Source of the DNA: a candidate division FCPU426 bacterium
Lineage (GTDB): Bacteria > Oederibacteriota > Muellerivitia > Muellerivitales > Muellerivitaceae
Assembly: GCA_027452205.1 (NCBI GenBank)
Contig: DAIDGV010000019.1
Span: forward strand, 1 to 64,000
Length of the DNA stretch: 64,000 bases
Direction: 5' to 3'
Part shown: piece by piece, positions 33,582-43,020 of the stretch
How positions within the stretch are numbered: the stretch's first letter is position 1
Layout: the number at the start of each line of letters is the position of its first letter
Translations under genes and position numbers: made by a program
Notes under the pieces: generated by a model
Database searches by the model: none
Seen by the model: only the letters and a program-made list of their open reading frames with translations
Told to the model about the DNA's origin: nothing

Positions 33582-34205
33582 CTATACCAGGTTCTTGACG
33601 GACAAGATCTTGAGGTTGTTGTCCAGCTCATAGACCCGGGGAACGGCGGTCTCGAGGTTCAATTCCAAGACCTGTTCTTTGGTCAGGTTCTCCAAGTGCA
33701 TTACGATGGACCGCAGGGAATTACCGTGGGCGGCCACCAGCACGTTCTTGCCTTGCTTGAGCAAGGGAACGATCTGGGCGTCGAAATAGGGCAGGGTGCG
33801 GGCAGCGGTATCCTTGAGGGATTCCGAGAAGCCCTTTTCGTCAGGCGGGGGAGGAACGTCATAGCTCCGACGCCAGACCTTGACCTGGTCATCGCCATAT
33901 TTGGCGGCAGTCTCGGCCTTGTTCAAGCCTTGCAAGGCGCCATAGTGGCGCTCGTTCAGGGCTTGGTCCTTCACAGTGGTCAGGTCCGGCTGGCCGATCT
34001 CCTGGAGGATGACGGCAAGGGTCTTCTGGGCCCGTTGCAGGACCGAAGTGAAAGCGATATCGAACTTCATGCCTTTCAGGTGGGCCCCGGCGCGGTGGGC
34101 TTCCTGCTCACCTTGGGCGGTCAGGGGAACATCCACCCAACCGGTGAACTTGTTATCCAAGTTCCATTGGGATTGACCGTGACGGACCAGGACTAATGTC
34201 GGCAT
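33582..34205 (-). CDS. gpmA: 2,3-bisphosphoglycerate-dependent phosphoglycerate mutase
   Basis: GpmA interconverts 3- and 2-phosphoglycerate in glycolysis. The 207-residue protein carries [10 protein letters not shown] with the phospho-accepting His9, the substrate-binding [11 protein letters not shown] and the second catalytic His in VAAHGNSLR. It is slightly shorter than E. coli GpmA, as is common in other phyla. The M15 lipoprotein gene follows it on the same strand. It is divergent from the riboflavin operon. Confidence 0.94.
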   Translation of the reverse strand: MPTLVLVRHGQSQWNLDNKFTGWVDVPLTAQGEQEAHRAGAHLKGMKFDIAFTSVLQRAQKTLAVILQEIGQPDLTTVKDQALNERHYGALQGLNKAETAAKYGDDQVKVWRRSYDVPPPPDEKGFSESLKDTAARTLPYFDAQIVPLLKQGKNVLVAAHGNSLRSIVMHLENLTKEQVLELNLETAVPRVYELDNNLKILSVKNLV

Positions 34206-34292
34206 TGGAGACCTCTTTTGAATGGATATCGGCTAGCGCCTAAAAACAAGGGCAAATTCTAACCTTTGGGCCCTGTTTTGCAAAGGGGTATC

Positions 34293-34332
34293 CCAGGCGG
34301 CGGTTGCGCCCCTGGAGCAGCTGTTGCATACT
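34293..34332 (+). promoter_or_regulatory. riboflavin operon promoter region with GC-rich hairpin
   Basis: TTGCGC (34304-34309) and CATACT (34327-34332) are 17 bp apart, a moderate sigma-70 match. A hairpin CCAGG-(C)-GGCG/CGCC-CCTGG (34293-34315, GTTG loop) overlaps the -35 region and could act as an operator. None of the conserved FMN-riboswitch segments is visible between gpmA and ribD. Confidence 0.4.
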
Positions 34333-34360
34333 GAAGTCATTCTGCTTCCTGGAAAGAACC

Positions 34361-35461
34361 TTGAACCATTCCGATACCGAATATATGAAAAGAGCCCTGC
34401 AACTAGCCCAACAACGCGGCGCTGAGGTCTCTCCCAATCCCAAAGTGGGCGCGGTTTTGGTCAAAAAGGGTAAGATTGTCGCCGAAGGCGCCCATGAGCG
34501 TTTTGGCGGCCCACACGCGGAAATCGTAGCCCTCCAAAAAGCGGGAAGCCGAGCCCAAGGGGCTACGCTCTATGTCACGTTGGAGCCTTGCAGCCATTAC
34601 GGAAAGACGCCTCCTTGCGCCGAGGCGGTGATCAAGGCGGGTATTACCCGGGTCGTGGCAGCGATGAAAGATCCTAATCCTTTGGTGTCGGGCAATGGAT
34701 TTGCCCGACTCAAGAAGGCTGGGATCAAGGTACAGGTTGGGCTCCTTGAAAAAGAATCCCGGCAGATGAACGATGCTTTTATTTTTAGTCAAACCCAAGC
34801 CCGGCCCAAGGTGATCTTGAAGGCGGCGATGACCCTGGATGGTAAGATCGCAACGGTGAAGGGAAAGTCCAAGTGGATCACCGGTCCTGCGGCCCGTCAA
34901 AAGGCACACGAACTGCGTTCTTCGGTGGATGCCATTCTCGTGGGCAGCCGCACGGCTTTACTGGACAACCCTTCTTTAACGGTCCGGTCACCCGGTTACA
35001 AACGCAACGATGGATGGCCCTTACGGGTCTTACTGGACTCGAAGCTTCAGGTCAAACCTTCGGCCTTAATGTTCCAAGGATCTCCCAAGACCGTGGTTTT
35101 CACTTCACCCAACGCGCCGGTGGCTTTGGAAAAGGCCTTTTGGCATAAGGGCATTCAAGTTTTCCGGGTGCCTTTGAAAGAAAAAGTGTTATCGTTAAAG
35201 GCCGTTTTAAAGGTGCTTTCCGCACTCTCGGTGCGGAGTGTGTTGGTCGAGGGGGGCGCGGAAGTACATGGTTCCTTCTTAAAAGAAGGGCTGGCCGATG
35301 AATTGGCCTTGTTCATGGCCCCCAAGCTATTTGGAGGTCCCAGCCCGGGCTGGGTGGGCGGGCCTGGGGTGTTAAGCCCTGAAACAGCATGGAAAGCGAA
35401 AGCGGTAAAAGTTGAACAGGTCGGAGGAGACTATCTTCTGACCGCGAAATTGGGAGAGTAA
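34361..35461 (+). CDS. ribD: bifunctional diaminohydroxyphosphoribosylaminopyrimidine deaminase/reductase
   Basis: RibD performs the deamination and reduction steps after GTP cyclohydrolase II in riboflavin synthesis. The 366-residue protein has an N-terminal zinc deaminase domain (PHAEI, then EPCSHYGKTPPC) and a C-terminal reductase domain (RPKVILKAAMTLDGKIA, later VLVEGGAEVHGSF). The TTG at 34361 gives the usual short lead-in before YMKRALQLA and has GGAAAG upstream. ATG 34385 is an alternative that would trim the first helix. It heads the operon ribD-ribE-yaaR-like-ribBA-ribH-nusB. Confidence 0.93.
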   Translation: MNHSDTEYMKRALQLAQQRGAEVSPNPKVGAVLVKKGKIVAEGAHERFGGPHAEIVALQKAGSRAQGATLYVTLEPCSHYGKTPPCAEAVIKAGITRVVAAMKDPNPLVSGNGFARLKKAGIKVQVGLLEKESRQMNDAFIFSQTQARPKVILKAAMTLDGKIATVKGKSKWITGPAARQKAHELRSSVDAILVGSRTALLDNPSLTVRSPGYKRNDGWPLRVLLDSKLQVKPSALMFQGSPKTVVFTSPNAPVALEKAFWHKGIQVFRVPLKEKVLSLKAVLKVLSALSVRSVLVEGGAEVHGSFLKEGLADELALFMAPKLFGGPSPGWVGGPGVLSPETAWKAKAVKVEQVGGDYLLTAKLGE

Positions 35462-36067
35462 ATGTTCACGGGTCTGATCCAAGAAGTTGGTACGGTTAAA
35501 AAAGCCCAGAAGGAAGGTTTTGACCTTCGTTTGGTCCTTGAATCCCCACAGTTAGCCCCCAAGGTCAAATTGGGGGATAGTGTGGCGGTCAACGGCTGCT
35601 GCCTAACGGTGGTCGATATCCAAAAAGATCTTTTATCCTTCCAAGCGGTCCCTGAAACCCTCAATCGCACGGCCATTGGCAGTTTAAAAGAAGGCTCCCA
35701 AGTCAATTTAGAGCTTCCTTTGACTTTGTCCGATCCTTTGGGCGGTCATTTTGTTCAAGGACATGTGGATGGGGTGGGGCATATTACCGCCATGACGCCG
35801 GAAGGATTGGGGTGCCGTATGGCGGTCCAATTGCCGAAAGACCTTATCCGTTATGTGGTCGAAAAGGGGAGTATCGCGCTCAACGGTATCAGCCTGACCG
35901 TGGCCTCACTCAGCGGGGACGAGATCGAAGTGGCTTTGATCCCGCACACGCTTCAAAACACCGACTTGGGCAGCAAGAAGATCGGTGATCCCCTGCATGT
36001 GGAAGTGGACCTTTTGGCAAAATACGTCGAAAAGTTATCGGCGGGCTATATGGAGAAGAGGCCATGA
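35462..36067 (+). CDS. ribE: riboflavin synthase, alpha subunit
   Basis: The enzyme dismutates two 6,7-dimethyl-8-ribityllumazine molecules to riboflavin. The 201-residue protein has the tandem beta-barrel repeats: MFTGLIQEVG at the start of barrel 1, with GDSVAVNGCCLTVV, and GSIALNGISLTVA in barrel 2. The linker GGHFVQGHVDGVG is typical. Its ATG directly abuts the ribD stop, and its own stop overlaps the next start by 4 bp (ATGA). Confidence 0.96.
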   Translation: MFTGLIQEVGTVKKAQKEGFDLRLVLESPQLAPKVKLGDSVAVNGCCLTVVDIQKDLLSFQAVPETLNRTAIGSLKEGSQVNLELPLTLSDPLGGHFVQGHVDGVGHITAMTPEGLGCRMAVQLPKDLIRYVVEKGSIALNGISLTVASLSGDEIEVALIPHTLQNTDLGSKKIGDPLHVEVDLLAKYVEKLSAGYMEKRP

Positions 36068-36510
36068 GGATCGAACCGGTCGGCAGCCCCAATGACGACG
36101 AAAAGAACCTGGAAAAAATGAGCGCGGTTTCCGCCTACTTTTCACCAGCGTTAAATGAACGCATCAAAAAAGTGACCGATCCGGCCTTGAGAAACGAGAT
36201 CAGCGTCTTTATTGTGGACATCGAGGAAAAGGGAAGAAAACTTCTCAAGTCCAAGAACCGCAAGGAATTCGACGACTATAAGACCGCGGTCAAGAAGTTC
36301 ATGGACAAGATGGTTTCCACCTCCTTCAAGGTCGAGGAAAAACAGGGGCGGCAAAAGGACGGCAAGTTCGTCGTCTATTTGACGACCCAACGGGTGGACG
36401 AAGCCCTGGAGAACCTGGGCCAGTTGCTCTTGGCGGGTCAGCAGGATTCGATGCGGATCCTGACCGTTCTTGACGAGATCCGCGGCATCTTGATGGACCT
36501 GTACCTCTAA
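36064..36510 (+). CDS. YaaR/DUF327-family protein
   Basis: The 148-residue acidic, all-helical protein has the DUF327 pattern: [35 protein letters not shown], then a C-terminal [16 protein letters not shown]. The family is of unknown function; members in Firmicutes are encoded near replication or signalling genes. Here it is translationally coupled between ribE and ribBA, which is unusual. No catalytic motif or signal peptide is seen. Confidence 0.75.
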   Translation: MRIEPVGSPNDDEKNLEKMSAVSAYFSPALNERIKKVTDPALRNEISVFIVDIEEKGRKLLKSKNRKEFDDYKTAVKKFMDKMVSTSFKVEEKQGRQKDGKFVVYLTTQRVDEALENLGQLLLAGQQDSMRILTVLDEIRGILMDLYL

Positions 36511-36521
36511 AAGAAAGTCCC

Positions 36522-37742
36522 ATGAACCAATCCAATATCGAACAAGCTATCGAAGATATCCGTTCCGGTAAAATGGTTGTCGTAGTCGATGACGAGAACC
36601 GCGAGAACGAAGGGGACCTGGTCATGGCCGCCGAAAAGGCCACGCCGGAGGCCGTTAATTTCATGGCCAAAGAAGGCCGGGGATTGATCTGCGTGCCCAT
36701 GTTAGGCATGGACCTGGATCGCTTGGGCGTTTCCATGATGGTGACCGAGCAGCAAGACAACTTCCGCACCGCTTTCACCGTTTCGGTGGACGCCCGGAAA
36801 GGTGTGACAACGGGTATTTCGGCCCATGACCGGGCCCATACCATTCAGGTAATGCTTGATCCCAAGTCCCAATCTTCAGACCTGGCCAAGCCGGGGCATA
36901 TCTTTCCCTTACGTTATAAAGAAGGTGGTGTTCTTCGCCGGGCGGGGCATACGGAAGCGGCCGTGGACCTGGCCCAACTGGCGGGGCTGAAACCCGCGGG
37001 TATTATTTGCGAGATCATGCGTGATGACGGCACCATGGCCCGGATGGACGACTTAAAAGTATTTTCCCAAAAACATAAACTTACCATGATCAATATCGCG
37101 GACCTGATCCATTACCGCCGGGAAAAGGAAAAGCTGGTCCGGCGGGTCCTGGAAGTGCCCCTTCCGACCGAAACAGGTGATTGGAACGTAATGGTCTATA
37201 AGGCCAAGACCGAGGATGACGACAGCCTGGCTTTCGTGAAGGGCGACCTAAAAAAAGGCGGTCCGGTACTGGTTCGGGTCCACTCCGAGTGCCTGACGGG
37301 CGACGTGTTCGGCTCGTTGCGTTGCGATTGTGGGGATCAACTTCACGCTGCGATGAACCAGATCGATCGGGAAGGGTGCGGTGTTCTTCTTTATATGCGC
37401 CAAGAAGGGCGAGGCATCGGACTTTTCAACAAATTGCGCGCTTATCAATTACAAGATCAAGGAATGGACACGGTCGAGGCCAACGAGAAGCTTGGTTTTC
37501 CGGCGGATCTGCGGGACTATGGCATTGGCGCGCAGATCTTGGTGGATCTTGGCATCCAAGAGATCCGTTTGCTGACGAACAACCCGAAGAAGATCGTGGG
37601 TTTGGAAGGTTACGGCCTGAAAGTGGTTGAACGTGTACCTATCGAGATTCTCCCGAATTCGACCAATTCCCGCTATTTGGACACCAAACGATTGAAAATG
37701 GGACACTTTTTGAGCAAGAAAGTAGAGCAAAAAGAGTCCTGA
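36522..37742 (+). CDS. ribBA: bifunctional 3,4-dihydroxy-2-butanone 4-phosphate synthase/GTP cyclohydrolase II
   Basis: The protein supplies both riboflavin precursors. The 406-residue fusion has the RibB domain first ([15 protein letters not shown] near 21-35, and HTEAAVDL). The RibA domain follows from about residue 205, with zinc ligands in [14 protein letters not shown], the active-site RQEGRGIGL and the C-terminal NNPKKI. Both domains look complete. ATG 36522 follows the DUF327 gene by 11 bp; its ribosome binding site (AAAAGAAAG) is weak. Confidence 0.97.
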   Translation: MNQSNIEQAIEDIRSGKMVVVVDDENRENEGDLVMAAEKATPEAVNFMAKEGRGLICVPMLGMDLDRLGVSMMVTEQQDNFRTAFTVSVDARKGVTTGISAHDRAHTIQVMLDPKSQSSDLAKPGHIFPLRYKEGGVLRRAGHTEAAVDLAQLAGLKPAGIICEIMRDDGTMARMDDLKVFSQKHKLTMINIADLIHYRREKEKLVRRVLEVPLPTETGDWNVMVYKAKTEDDDSLAFVKGDLKKGGPVLVRVHSECLTGDVFGSLRCDCGDQLHAAMNQIDREGCGVLLYMRQEGRGIGLFNKLRAYQLQDQGMDTVEANEKLGFPADLRDYGIGAQILVDLGIQEIRLLTNNPKKIVGLEGYGLKVVERVPIEILPNSTNSRYLDTKRLKMGHFLSKKVEQKES

Positions 37743-37806
37743 ACAGATTAAACTAACGCCCGGTTTTCGGCGCAGGACGCTGAAAAGGGTCGAATGAGGA
37801 AACAAA

Positions 37807-38277
37807 ATGGCTGTGCAAGTGATCGAAGGAAAACCCGAGGGCACAAAGTATAAGATCGCCGTCGTGGTCAGCCGTTTCAATGACTTGATCGGCCAACGTT
37901 TGCTTCAGGGCACTTTGGCGACCCTAGCGGAACGGGGCGTGACCGAATCGAATGTACAAGTGGCCTGGGTGCCTGGCGCTTGGGAGATCCCTGTGGCGGC
38001 GGCTAAGTTGGCCAAGACCGGAAAATTCCAGGGGGTCATTACCTTAGGGGCGGTCATCCAAGGGGAGACCAGTCATCACGAATATATTGCTAACGAAGTG
38101 GCGGCTTCTTTGGGTCGTTTGACGGAACAAACGGGTATCCCGGTCGCTTTCGGGATCTTGACCACCGCTTCGCTGGACCAGGCCTTGGCCAGGGCCGGGG
38201 AACGCACTGATAACAAGGGCGCTGAGGCGGCTTTGCATCTTCTCGAGACCTTAGCGGTCTTGGATCAGATAAGGTAG
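37807..38277 (+). CDS. ribH: 6,7-dimethyl-8-ribityllumazine synthase
   Basis: Lumazine synthase condenses the products of the RibD and RibB branches. The 156-residue protein has the family motifs VVSRFNDLIGQRLL near residue 20, VPGAWEIPVAAAKL, and ITLGAVIQGETSHHEYI with the catalytic His. Length is normal for the icosahedral or pentameric enzyme. GAGGA lies 6 nt before the ATG. It is followed 5 bp later by nusB, a frequent pairing. Confidence 0.97.
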   Translation: MAVQVIEGKPEGTKYKIAVVVSRFNDLIGQRLLQGTLATLAERGVTESNVQVAWVPGAWEIPVAAAKLAKTGKFQGVITLGAVIQGETSHHEYIANEVAASLGRLTEQTGIPVAFGILTTASLDQALARAGERTDNKGAEAALHLLETLAVLDQIR

Positions 38278-38282
38278 GCGCC

Positions 38283-38687
38283 ATGGGACTCAGACGCCGC
38301 AGCCGCGAACTGGCTTTACAGATGTTGTTCCAAATGGATATGGGAACGGTGAAGTTGAAGGATTTAGAAGAGAATTTCCTACCCCAGGCCAGCGCGCCCG
38401 AGGCGGCCAAGATCATGGCGTTGAAGATCACCCGGGAAACCTGGGACCGGTTAGCGGATATTGACGGGCAGCTCCGGGGTTTGGCCGAGAATTGGGACCT
38501 GTCCCGGATGGCGGCGGTGGACCGCAATATTTTGCGGTTGGCCACCTATGAGATACGGTTCGACTCGGAAATACCGAAGTCGGTGGCGATCAACGAAGCT
38601 ATCGAGATTGTCAAAAGATACAGTACTGATGAATCGAGCAAGTTCGTAAACGGTATCTTGGACAAGCTGCAAAAGTCCAAGGTCTAA
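38283..38687 (+). CDS. nusB: transcription antitermination factor NusB
   Basis: NusB works with NusE at boxA RNA in rRNA antitermination. The 134-residue all-helical protein starts GLRRRSRELALQMLFQMD, a standard NusB N-terminus, and ends with IPKSVAINEAIEIVKRYSTDESSKFVNGILDKL, the family C-terminal signature. It starts 5 bp after ribH and is expected to be co-transcribed with the riboflavin genes. Confidence 0.96.
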   Translation: MGLRRRSRELALQMLFQMDMGTVKLKDLEENFLPQASAPEAAKIMALKITRETWDRLADIDGQLRGLAENWDLSRMAAVDRNILRLATYEIRFDSEIPKSVAINEAIEIVKRYSTDESSKFVNGILDKLQKSKV

Positions 38688-38706
38688 TTTAAACGGAGTC
38701 TATGAA

Positions 38707-39057
38707 GTGGAAATCGATCTGCCGGATCATATTAAAAAGTTCATCGATGAAGTGGTCGATTCTTTTGTCATGTGGGACCTTTTGATCTTCGCTTCCCAGA
38801 AGGTCAATGGTATCGAATCGCCCGGTCGCACCGCCCAATTACTGGGCCGCACCGAGGCCGAGGTCGATAAGCCCTATTTGAAACTGATCAAGCTCGGCGT
38901 CCTGGTGGTCGATAAGAAAGAGGATAGCACAACGGCCTGCCATATCAATCAAACCTCCGCTTTTTTCCCCGAGCTTCAAAAGTTCCTTTCCTTCAACGAT
39001 ATCCAGGAAAATCGCCTGCGTATCCTTAGTTATCTGCTCCAGAAAAAGGTCCACTAA
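38707..39057 (+). CDS. small winged-helix-like protein of unknown function
   Basis: The 116-residue protein has a helix-rich layout (WDLLIFASQKVNGIESPGRTAQLLGRTEAEVDKPYLKLIKLGVLVVDKKED) that looks like a winged helix with a recognition helix near residue 50 and a short wing. A C-terminal helical tail follows. No ligand-binding domain is present. GTG 38707 is supported by CGGAG at 38693-38697. It follows nusB by 19 bp and may be part of the same transcript. No precise family is recognised; it could be a small transcription regulator. Confidence 0.55.
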   Translation: MEIDLPDHIKKFIDEVVDSFVMWDLLIFASQKVNGIESPGRTAQLLGRTEAEVDKPYLKLIKLGVLVVDKKEDSTTACHINQTSAFFPELQKFLSFNDIQENRLRILSYLLQKKVH

Positions 39058-39156
39058 GCCTTTTGGTCCGGCAAAAGCCGCCGTTATTTAGCGGTGATTG
39101 TATCTCCACCCACCCCTCCGTGATAAAATGGCCTATCGAAATTCCCTGGGAGCCTT

Positions 39157-39888
39157 ATGCGTTACGGCTTGTTCTCCGACGTTCACAGCAATCTCGAAGC
39201 CATGACGGTGGTGGCCGACGCCCTCAAGAAGGAAGGGGTCCAAGAGTATTTTTGCTTGGGCGACCTGATCGGTTATTACTCCAATCCCGTCGAGACCCTG
39301 GACCTGATCGCTTCCCTGGATTGCTGGAAGATCGTCCTGGGTAACCATGACGCCGGTTGTATCGGCAAGACGGACCTGACCCGTTTTAGCGGCCCTGCCG
39401 CCGACGCGATCCGCTGGACCCAGAAACAACTCAAACCGCACCATTGGGAAATGCTCAAGAGCCTGCGTCTGCGCGAGGAGATCGGCGACATCCAACTGGT
39501 CCACTCTTCTCCCTTTCAAAGTGAGGAATGGCACTATCTGACCAAATTGGAAGATGTGGAACGGAATTTCCGTTACTTCCAAGGATTCATCTGCTTTTTT
39601 GGCCATGTCCACAAGCCCTTCATCGCGGAGCAAAAAATGGATGGGTCGGTGCGTATCCTCGAAGAACACGAGCTTGTCCTTCAAAAAGATTGCCGTTACT
39701 TGGTCAATGTCGGTTCGGTGGGCCAACCCCGCGATGGGAATCCACAGACCTGCTACGCAGTCTATGACACGGATACCCAGAAGCTGTCCATCAAGCGGTT
39801 GGATTATGATTTCGAGACCACCGCCCGCAAGACCACGGAAGCGGGCCTTTCGGATTATTTGGCCCAAAGGCTTAGAACGGGCAAATAA
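39157..39888 (+). CDS. metallophosphoesterase (calcineurin-like, YfcE/family 12 type)
   Basis: The 243-residue protein has the five phosphoesterase motifs: FSDVHSNLEA at the N-terminus, GDLIGYYSNP, GNHD, HSSP and GHVHKP. These bind two metal ions. The family includes 2',3'-cyclic nucleotide and Ap4A phosphodiesterases; the natural substrate is unknown here. GGGAG precedes the ATG. A weak promoter (TTGTAT at 39098, GATAAA at 39122, 18-bp spacer) lies upstream. Its stop overlaps the ligA start (TAATG), so the two genes are coupled. Confidence 0.9.
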   Translation: MRYGLFSDVHSNLEAMTVVADALKKEGVQEYFCLGDLIGYYSNPVETLDLIASLDCWKIVLGNHDAGCIGKTDLTRFSGPAADAIRWTQKQLKPHHWEMLKSLRLREEIGDIQLVHSSPFQSEEWHYLTKLEDVERNFRYFQGFICFFGHVHKPFIAEQKMDGSVRILEEHELVLQKDCRYLVNVGSVGQPRDGNPQTCYAVYDTDTQKLSIKRLDYDFETTARKTTEAGLSDYLAQRLRTGK

Positions 39889-41924
39889 TGAAAAAGGCTT
39901 CCGTCCCCGCTGAGGCCCAAAAACGGGCCCTCGAACTTCAAAAGATCATCCGCCATCACGATAAGCTCTATTACGATCAGGCCAAACCCGAGATCACTGA
40001 TCTCGAATACGACCGTCTTTACCGGGAACTCAAAGACCTTGAAGCCGAGTATCCTTCTTTAAAGACCAAGGATTCGCCGACCCAAAAGGTGGGCGGTACC
40101 GCGACTTCTGGAAAACATTTCCAGACGCTACCCCATCGTCTACCCATGCTGTCCCTCGATAACACTTATTCCCTGGAAGAACTCAAAGAGTTCGATGAAA
40201 GGGTCAAAAAGGGCCTGGAAGGCCAAAAGTACGAATATGTCTGTGAGCTTAAGATCGACGGTGTGAGCATCGAACTGATCTATGAAAAGGGTGAGTTGGT
40301 GCATGCCCTGACCCGGGGCGATGGCGAAAAGGGTGATGATGTTCTACGCAATATCCAGAATATCCCTGGATTGCCGACGAAACTCAAAGGCTCCAATCTG
40401 CCGGATCGCATCGAGATCCGTGGGGAAGTGTTCTTCACTTTAAAGGATTTCGAGGCGATCAATGAAGACCGGGAAGAGAAGGGTTTACCGCTTTTCGCCA
40501 ATCCTCGTAATACTGCGGCGGGCACATTGAAGACGGTGGACCCGAAAGAATCGGCTAAAAAGCCTCTGCACATCCTTCTTTATTATGTTTTTTCGCCGGA
40601 CAAGCTGCCATTTGATACCCAACAGGAAAGCCTTCAATGGCTCAAGAAAATGGGTTTCCCAGAAGACGCCCATTTCCGGTTGGTAAAGAACATCGATCAA
40701 GTTCATGACTATTGCGAAGAGTATCAATCCAAGCGGGGGACCATCGGGTTCGACTGCGATGGGGTTGTACTCAAGATCGACCGTTTCGACCAAAGACAAA
40801 AACTGGGAGAGACCACCAAAATACCCCGCTGGGCCATTGCTTTTAAGTTTGCCGCCCAAAAAGCGGAGACCACGTTAAAAGCCATTACCCTGCAGGTGGG
40901 TCGTACGGGCGCCATAACTCCGGTGGCTGAACTGGAACCGGTTCAATTGGAAGGCACTACCGTTAGCCGGGCGACATTGCATAACGAGGATGAGATCAAG
41001 CGCAAAGACCTAAGGGTGGGCGATCGGGTCATTGTTGAAAAGGGCGGGTTGGTAATTCCCAAGGTGCTCCGATCATTGCCCGAGAAGCGAAAAGGTAACG
41101 AGAAAGCTTTCAAGATGCCTTCTGAATGCCCGGTTTGCGGTTCCAAGTTGGAACGGGAAGAGGACGAGGCGGCTTGGCGTTGTGAAAATGCCGCCTGCGA
41201 AGCCCAAGTCGAGCGCCGGATAGAACACTTTTGCGGTCGGGACGCCATGGATATCCGTGGCGCGGGCCCCGCGGTGGTCAAACAACTTTTGGCCGAGAAG
41301 CTTATCAAAGACTACGCGGATCTCTATGCCCTTAAGAAATCCGATGTTGCCGAAATGGAACGAAAGGCAGAAAAGTCCGCCGAAAATCTTATCGGACAGA
41401 TCGATGACAGCCGAAAGCGTACCTTGGGTCGTTTGCTTTTTGCGCTTGGCATCCGCCATGTGGGGGTCCATGTGGCCGAGATATTGGCCATGCGGTACAA
41501 GGATATCTGGGCGGTTGGGGAAGCGTCGGAGGAAGAATTGACCGCCATTGACGGTATCGGTCCTATCGTGGCGCATTCCATCGTCAACTTTTTCGCCAAC
41601 AAGACCAACCTGAAGATCATCGACAAACTCGATAAAGGCGGGGTGAACCTAAAACGCCTTAAAGAAGAGGAACCCTCGGGTGAACAGCCATTCGCCGGGC
41701 AGATCTATGTCTTTACCGGAGAATTGAAAAATTATGGCCGTAAAGAAGCGGAAGATATCGTGAAAAAGCTGGGCGCCAAGGCTTCGGGGTCGGTCTCTAA
41801 GCTGACGACCTATGTGGTGGCCGGAGAAGCGGCTGGATCCAAACTGAAAAAAGCCAAAGAACTGGGTGTGACGGTGATGGACGAGGCCGAGTTCCAAAAA
41901 ATGATCGGTAAATATAAAAAATGA
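39888..41924 (+). CDS. ligA: NAD-dependent DNA ligase
   Basis: LigA seals nicks during replication and repair using NAD+. The 678-residue protein has an N-terminal Ia domain (HDKLYYDQAKPEITDLEYDRLY), the adenylation site CELKIDG with the AMP-accepting Lys, an OB domain, a four-Cys zinc finger (CPVCGS to CENAAC), helix-hairpin-helix repeats (IDGIGPIVAHSI) and a C-terminal BRCT domain (QIYVFTGELKNYGRKEAEDIV). The domain set is complete. The next gene overlaps its stop by 4 bp yet has very different base composition. Confidence 0.97.
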   Translation: MKKASVPAEAQKRALELQKIIRHHDKLYYDQAKPEITDLEYDRLYRELKDLEAEYPSLKTKDSPTQKVGGTATSGKHFQTLPHRLPMLSLDNTYSLEELKEFDERVKKGLEGQKYEYVCELKIDGVSIELIYEKGELVHALTRGDGEKGDDVLRNIQNIPGLPTKLKGSNLPDRIEIRGEVFFTLKDFEAINEDREEKGLPLFANPRNTAAGTLKTVDPKESAKKPLHILLYYVFSPDKLPFDTQQESLQWLKKMGFPEDAHFRLVKNIDQVHDYCEEYQSKRGTIGFDCDGVVLKIDRFDQRQKLGETTKIPRWAIAFKFAAQKAETTLKAITLQVGRTGAITPVAELEPVQLEGTTVSRATLHNEDEIKRKDLRVGDRVIVEKGGLVIPKVLRSLPEKRKGNEKAFKMPSECPVCGSKLEREEDEAAWRCENAACEAQVERRIEHFCGRDAMDIRGAGPAVVKQLLAEKLIKDYADLYALKKSDVAEMERKAEKSAENLIGQIDDSRKRTLGRLLFALGIRHVGVHVAEILAMRYKDIWAVGEASEEELTAIDGIGPIVAHSIVNFFANKTNLKIIDKLDKGGVNLKRLKEEEPSGEQPFAGQIYVFTGELKNYGRKEAEDIVKKLGAKASGSVSKLTTYVVAGEAAGSKLKKAKELGVTVMDEAEFQKMIGKYKK

Positions 41925-42991
41925 AACAGATCCCAATTTTATTAATTTTTATTTTCTTATTTACTCTTTTATGTTCGCCGATCAAGGCAGAGCAAATGAC
42001 AATACCGTCACAAGAAATAGATGATCCAAATGAGGTTTTGAATTTTAAAGACTCTTCCGATTCGAAAATCCAAATAGTTCATTTTTTAAATGTCGTAAAA
42101 GAAGCGACTTTGCCTAATTCGAAGATAACTTCAGTTATTTCATATTTGGTGGATCTAAAACTGGACGGGACTAAAGAAATAGTTTCCTTAATTCGCCTTG
42201 AAGATGCCCCTGGGATAATTGCGATTTTTGACTCGGCAGGTAAACTTTTGGCGAGCGCGGAGGGAGGATATAAGGATAAGTTGATCTTTGGAGTTGAGAA
42301 AAAAGGCTTTCCAGTCTTCTTTGCATTTGCGAAGGATTGTTACAGTTCTGCTGCTGTTTGTGAGTGGGAAATTGATTTTTGGGATGGGTCGAAAATCAAA
42401 AAGGCGTTAGAAACGTTTAGTTTCCATGGGAAGGGACAAAAGGAAATAGAACCCTATTTTGTATATCTTGAGGCGGAAGATACAGTTGAGGAAATTTCTG
42501 ATGGTGGGAGTGTTATATGGAGCAAGGGTGAGTCGAAATTCATAGCCGCTAAACGAAGTCACAAAAGCGAGTCGCTTCAAGCGTTATGCCCGCAGAGTGA
42601 CAAAAAATTAAATTTTGTGCAATTGGGAAAGATGTATTTTCGTGAAAGAAATTACGCTTGTGCGGTGAAAGAATACACTTTGGCTATCAAGGAAAACGTC
42701 AACGACTACGAAGCTTGGCAGTATTTGGGATATGTTGACTTTAGACAAGGCGATTATACTGGCGCAATATCTTCCCTTAAGAAATCTTTAGAGATTAAAC
42801 CTGACTACGATATGGGACATTACAATTTAGCCCTAGCTTATTGGGCAAATCGACGTGTGGATAAATCGATCGAACAGTTGAAGATTCTTTATGAAGAAAA
42901 TCCTAAATATAAAACTGTTGTTCCGAGTGACGTTCAATTTAAATCCATCATTAAATCCCCTGCGTACAAGAGGATGTTTGCTGGTTTATAG
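41921..42991 (+). CDS. AT-rich secreted TPR protein
   Basis: The 356-residue protein has a signal peptide (IPILLIFIFLFTLLCSPIKAEQ), a mixed beta domain of about 200 residues that I do not recognise, and three TPR repeats near the C-terminus (YFRERNYACAVKEYTLAIKENVNDYEAWQYLGYVDFRQGDYTGAISSLKKSLEIKPDYD). It begins in an ATGA overlap with ligA and lacks a clear ribosome binding site. Its codons are strikingly AT-rich beside those of ligA and secA, resembling the cargo genes at 53.9-57.7 kb. This suggests recent acquisition. It is probably periplasmic. Confidence 0.68.
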   Translation: MKQIPILLIFIFLFTLLCSPIKAEQMTIPSQEIDDPNEVLNFKDSSDSKIQIVHFLNVVKEATLPNSKITSVISYLVDLKLDGTKEIVSLIRLEDAPGIIAIFDSAGKLLASAEGGYKDKLIFGVEKKGFPVFFAFAKDCYSSAAVCEWEIDFWDGSKIKKALETFSFHGKGQKEIEPYFVYLEAEDTVEEISDGGSVIWSKGESKFIAAKRSHKSESLQALCPQSDKKLNFVQLGKMYFRERNYACAVKEYTLAIKENVNDYEAWQYLGYVDFRQGDYTGAISSLKKSLEIKPDYDMGHYNLALAYWANRRVDKSIEQLKILYEENPKYKTVVPSDVQFKSIIKSPAYKRMFAGL

Positions 42992-43020
42992 TTTCATTAA
43001 AGTTGGAAAGGTTTTAAGAA

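Noticed and set aside
39060-39077. Hairpin CTTTTG/CAAAAG after the small winged-helix gene as a terminator
   Set aside because: The stem is only 6 bp and no T-tract follows, so it was not called.
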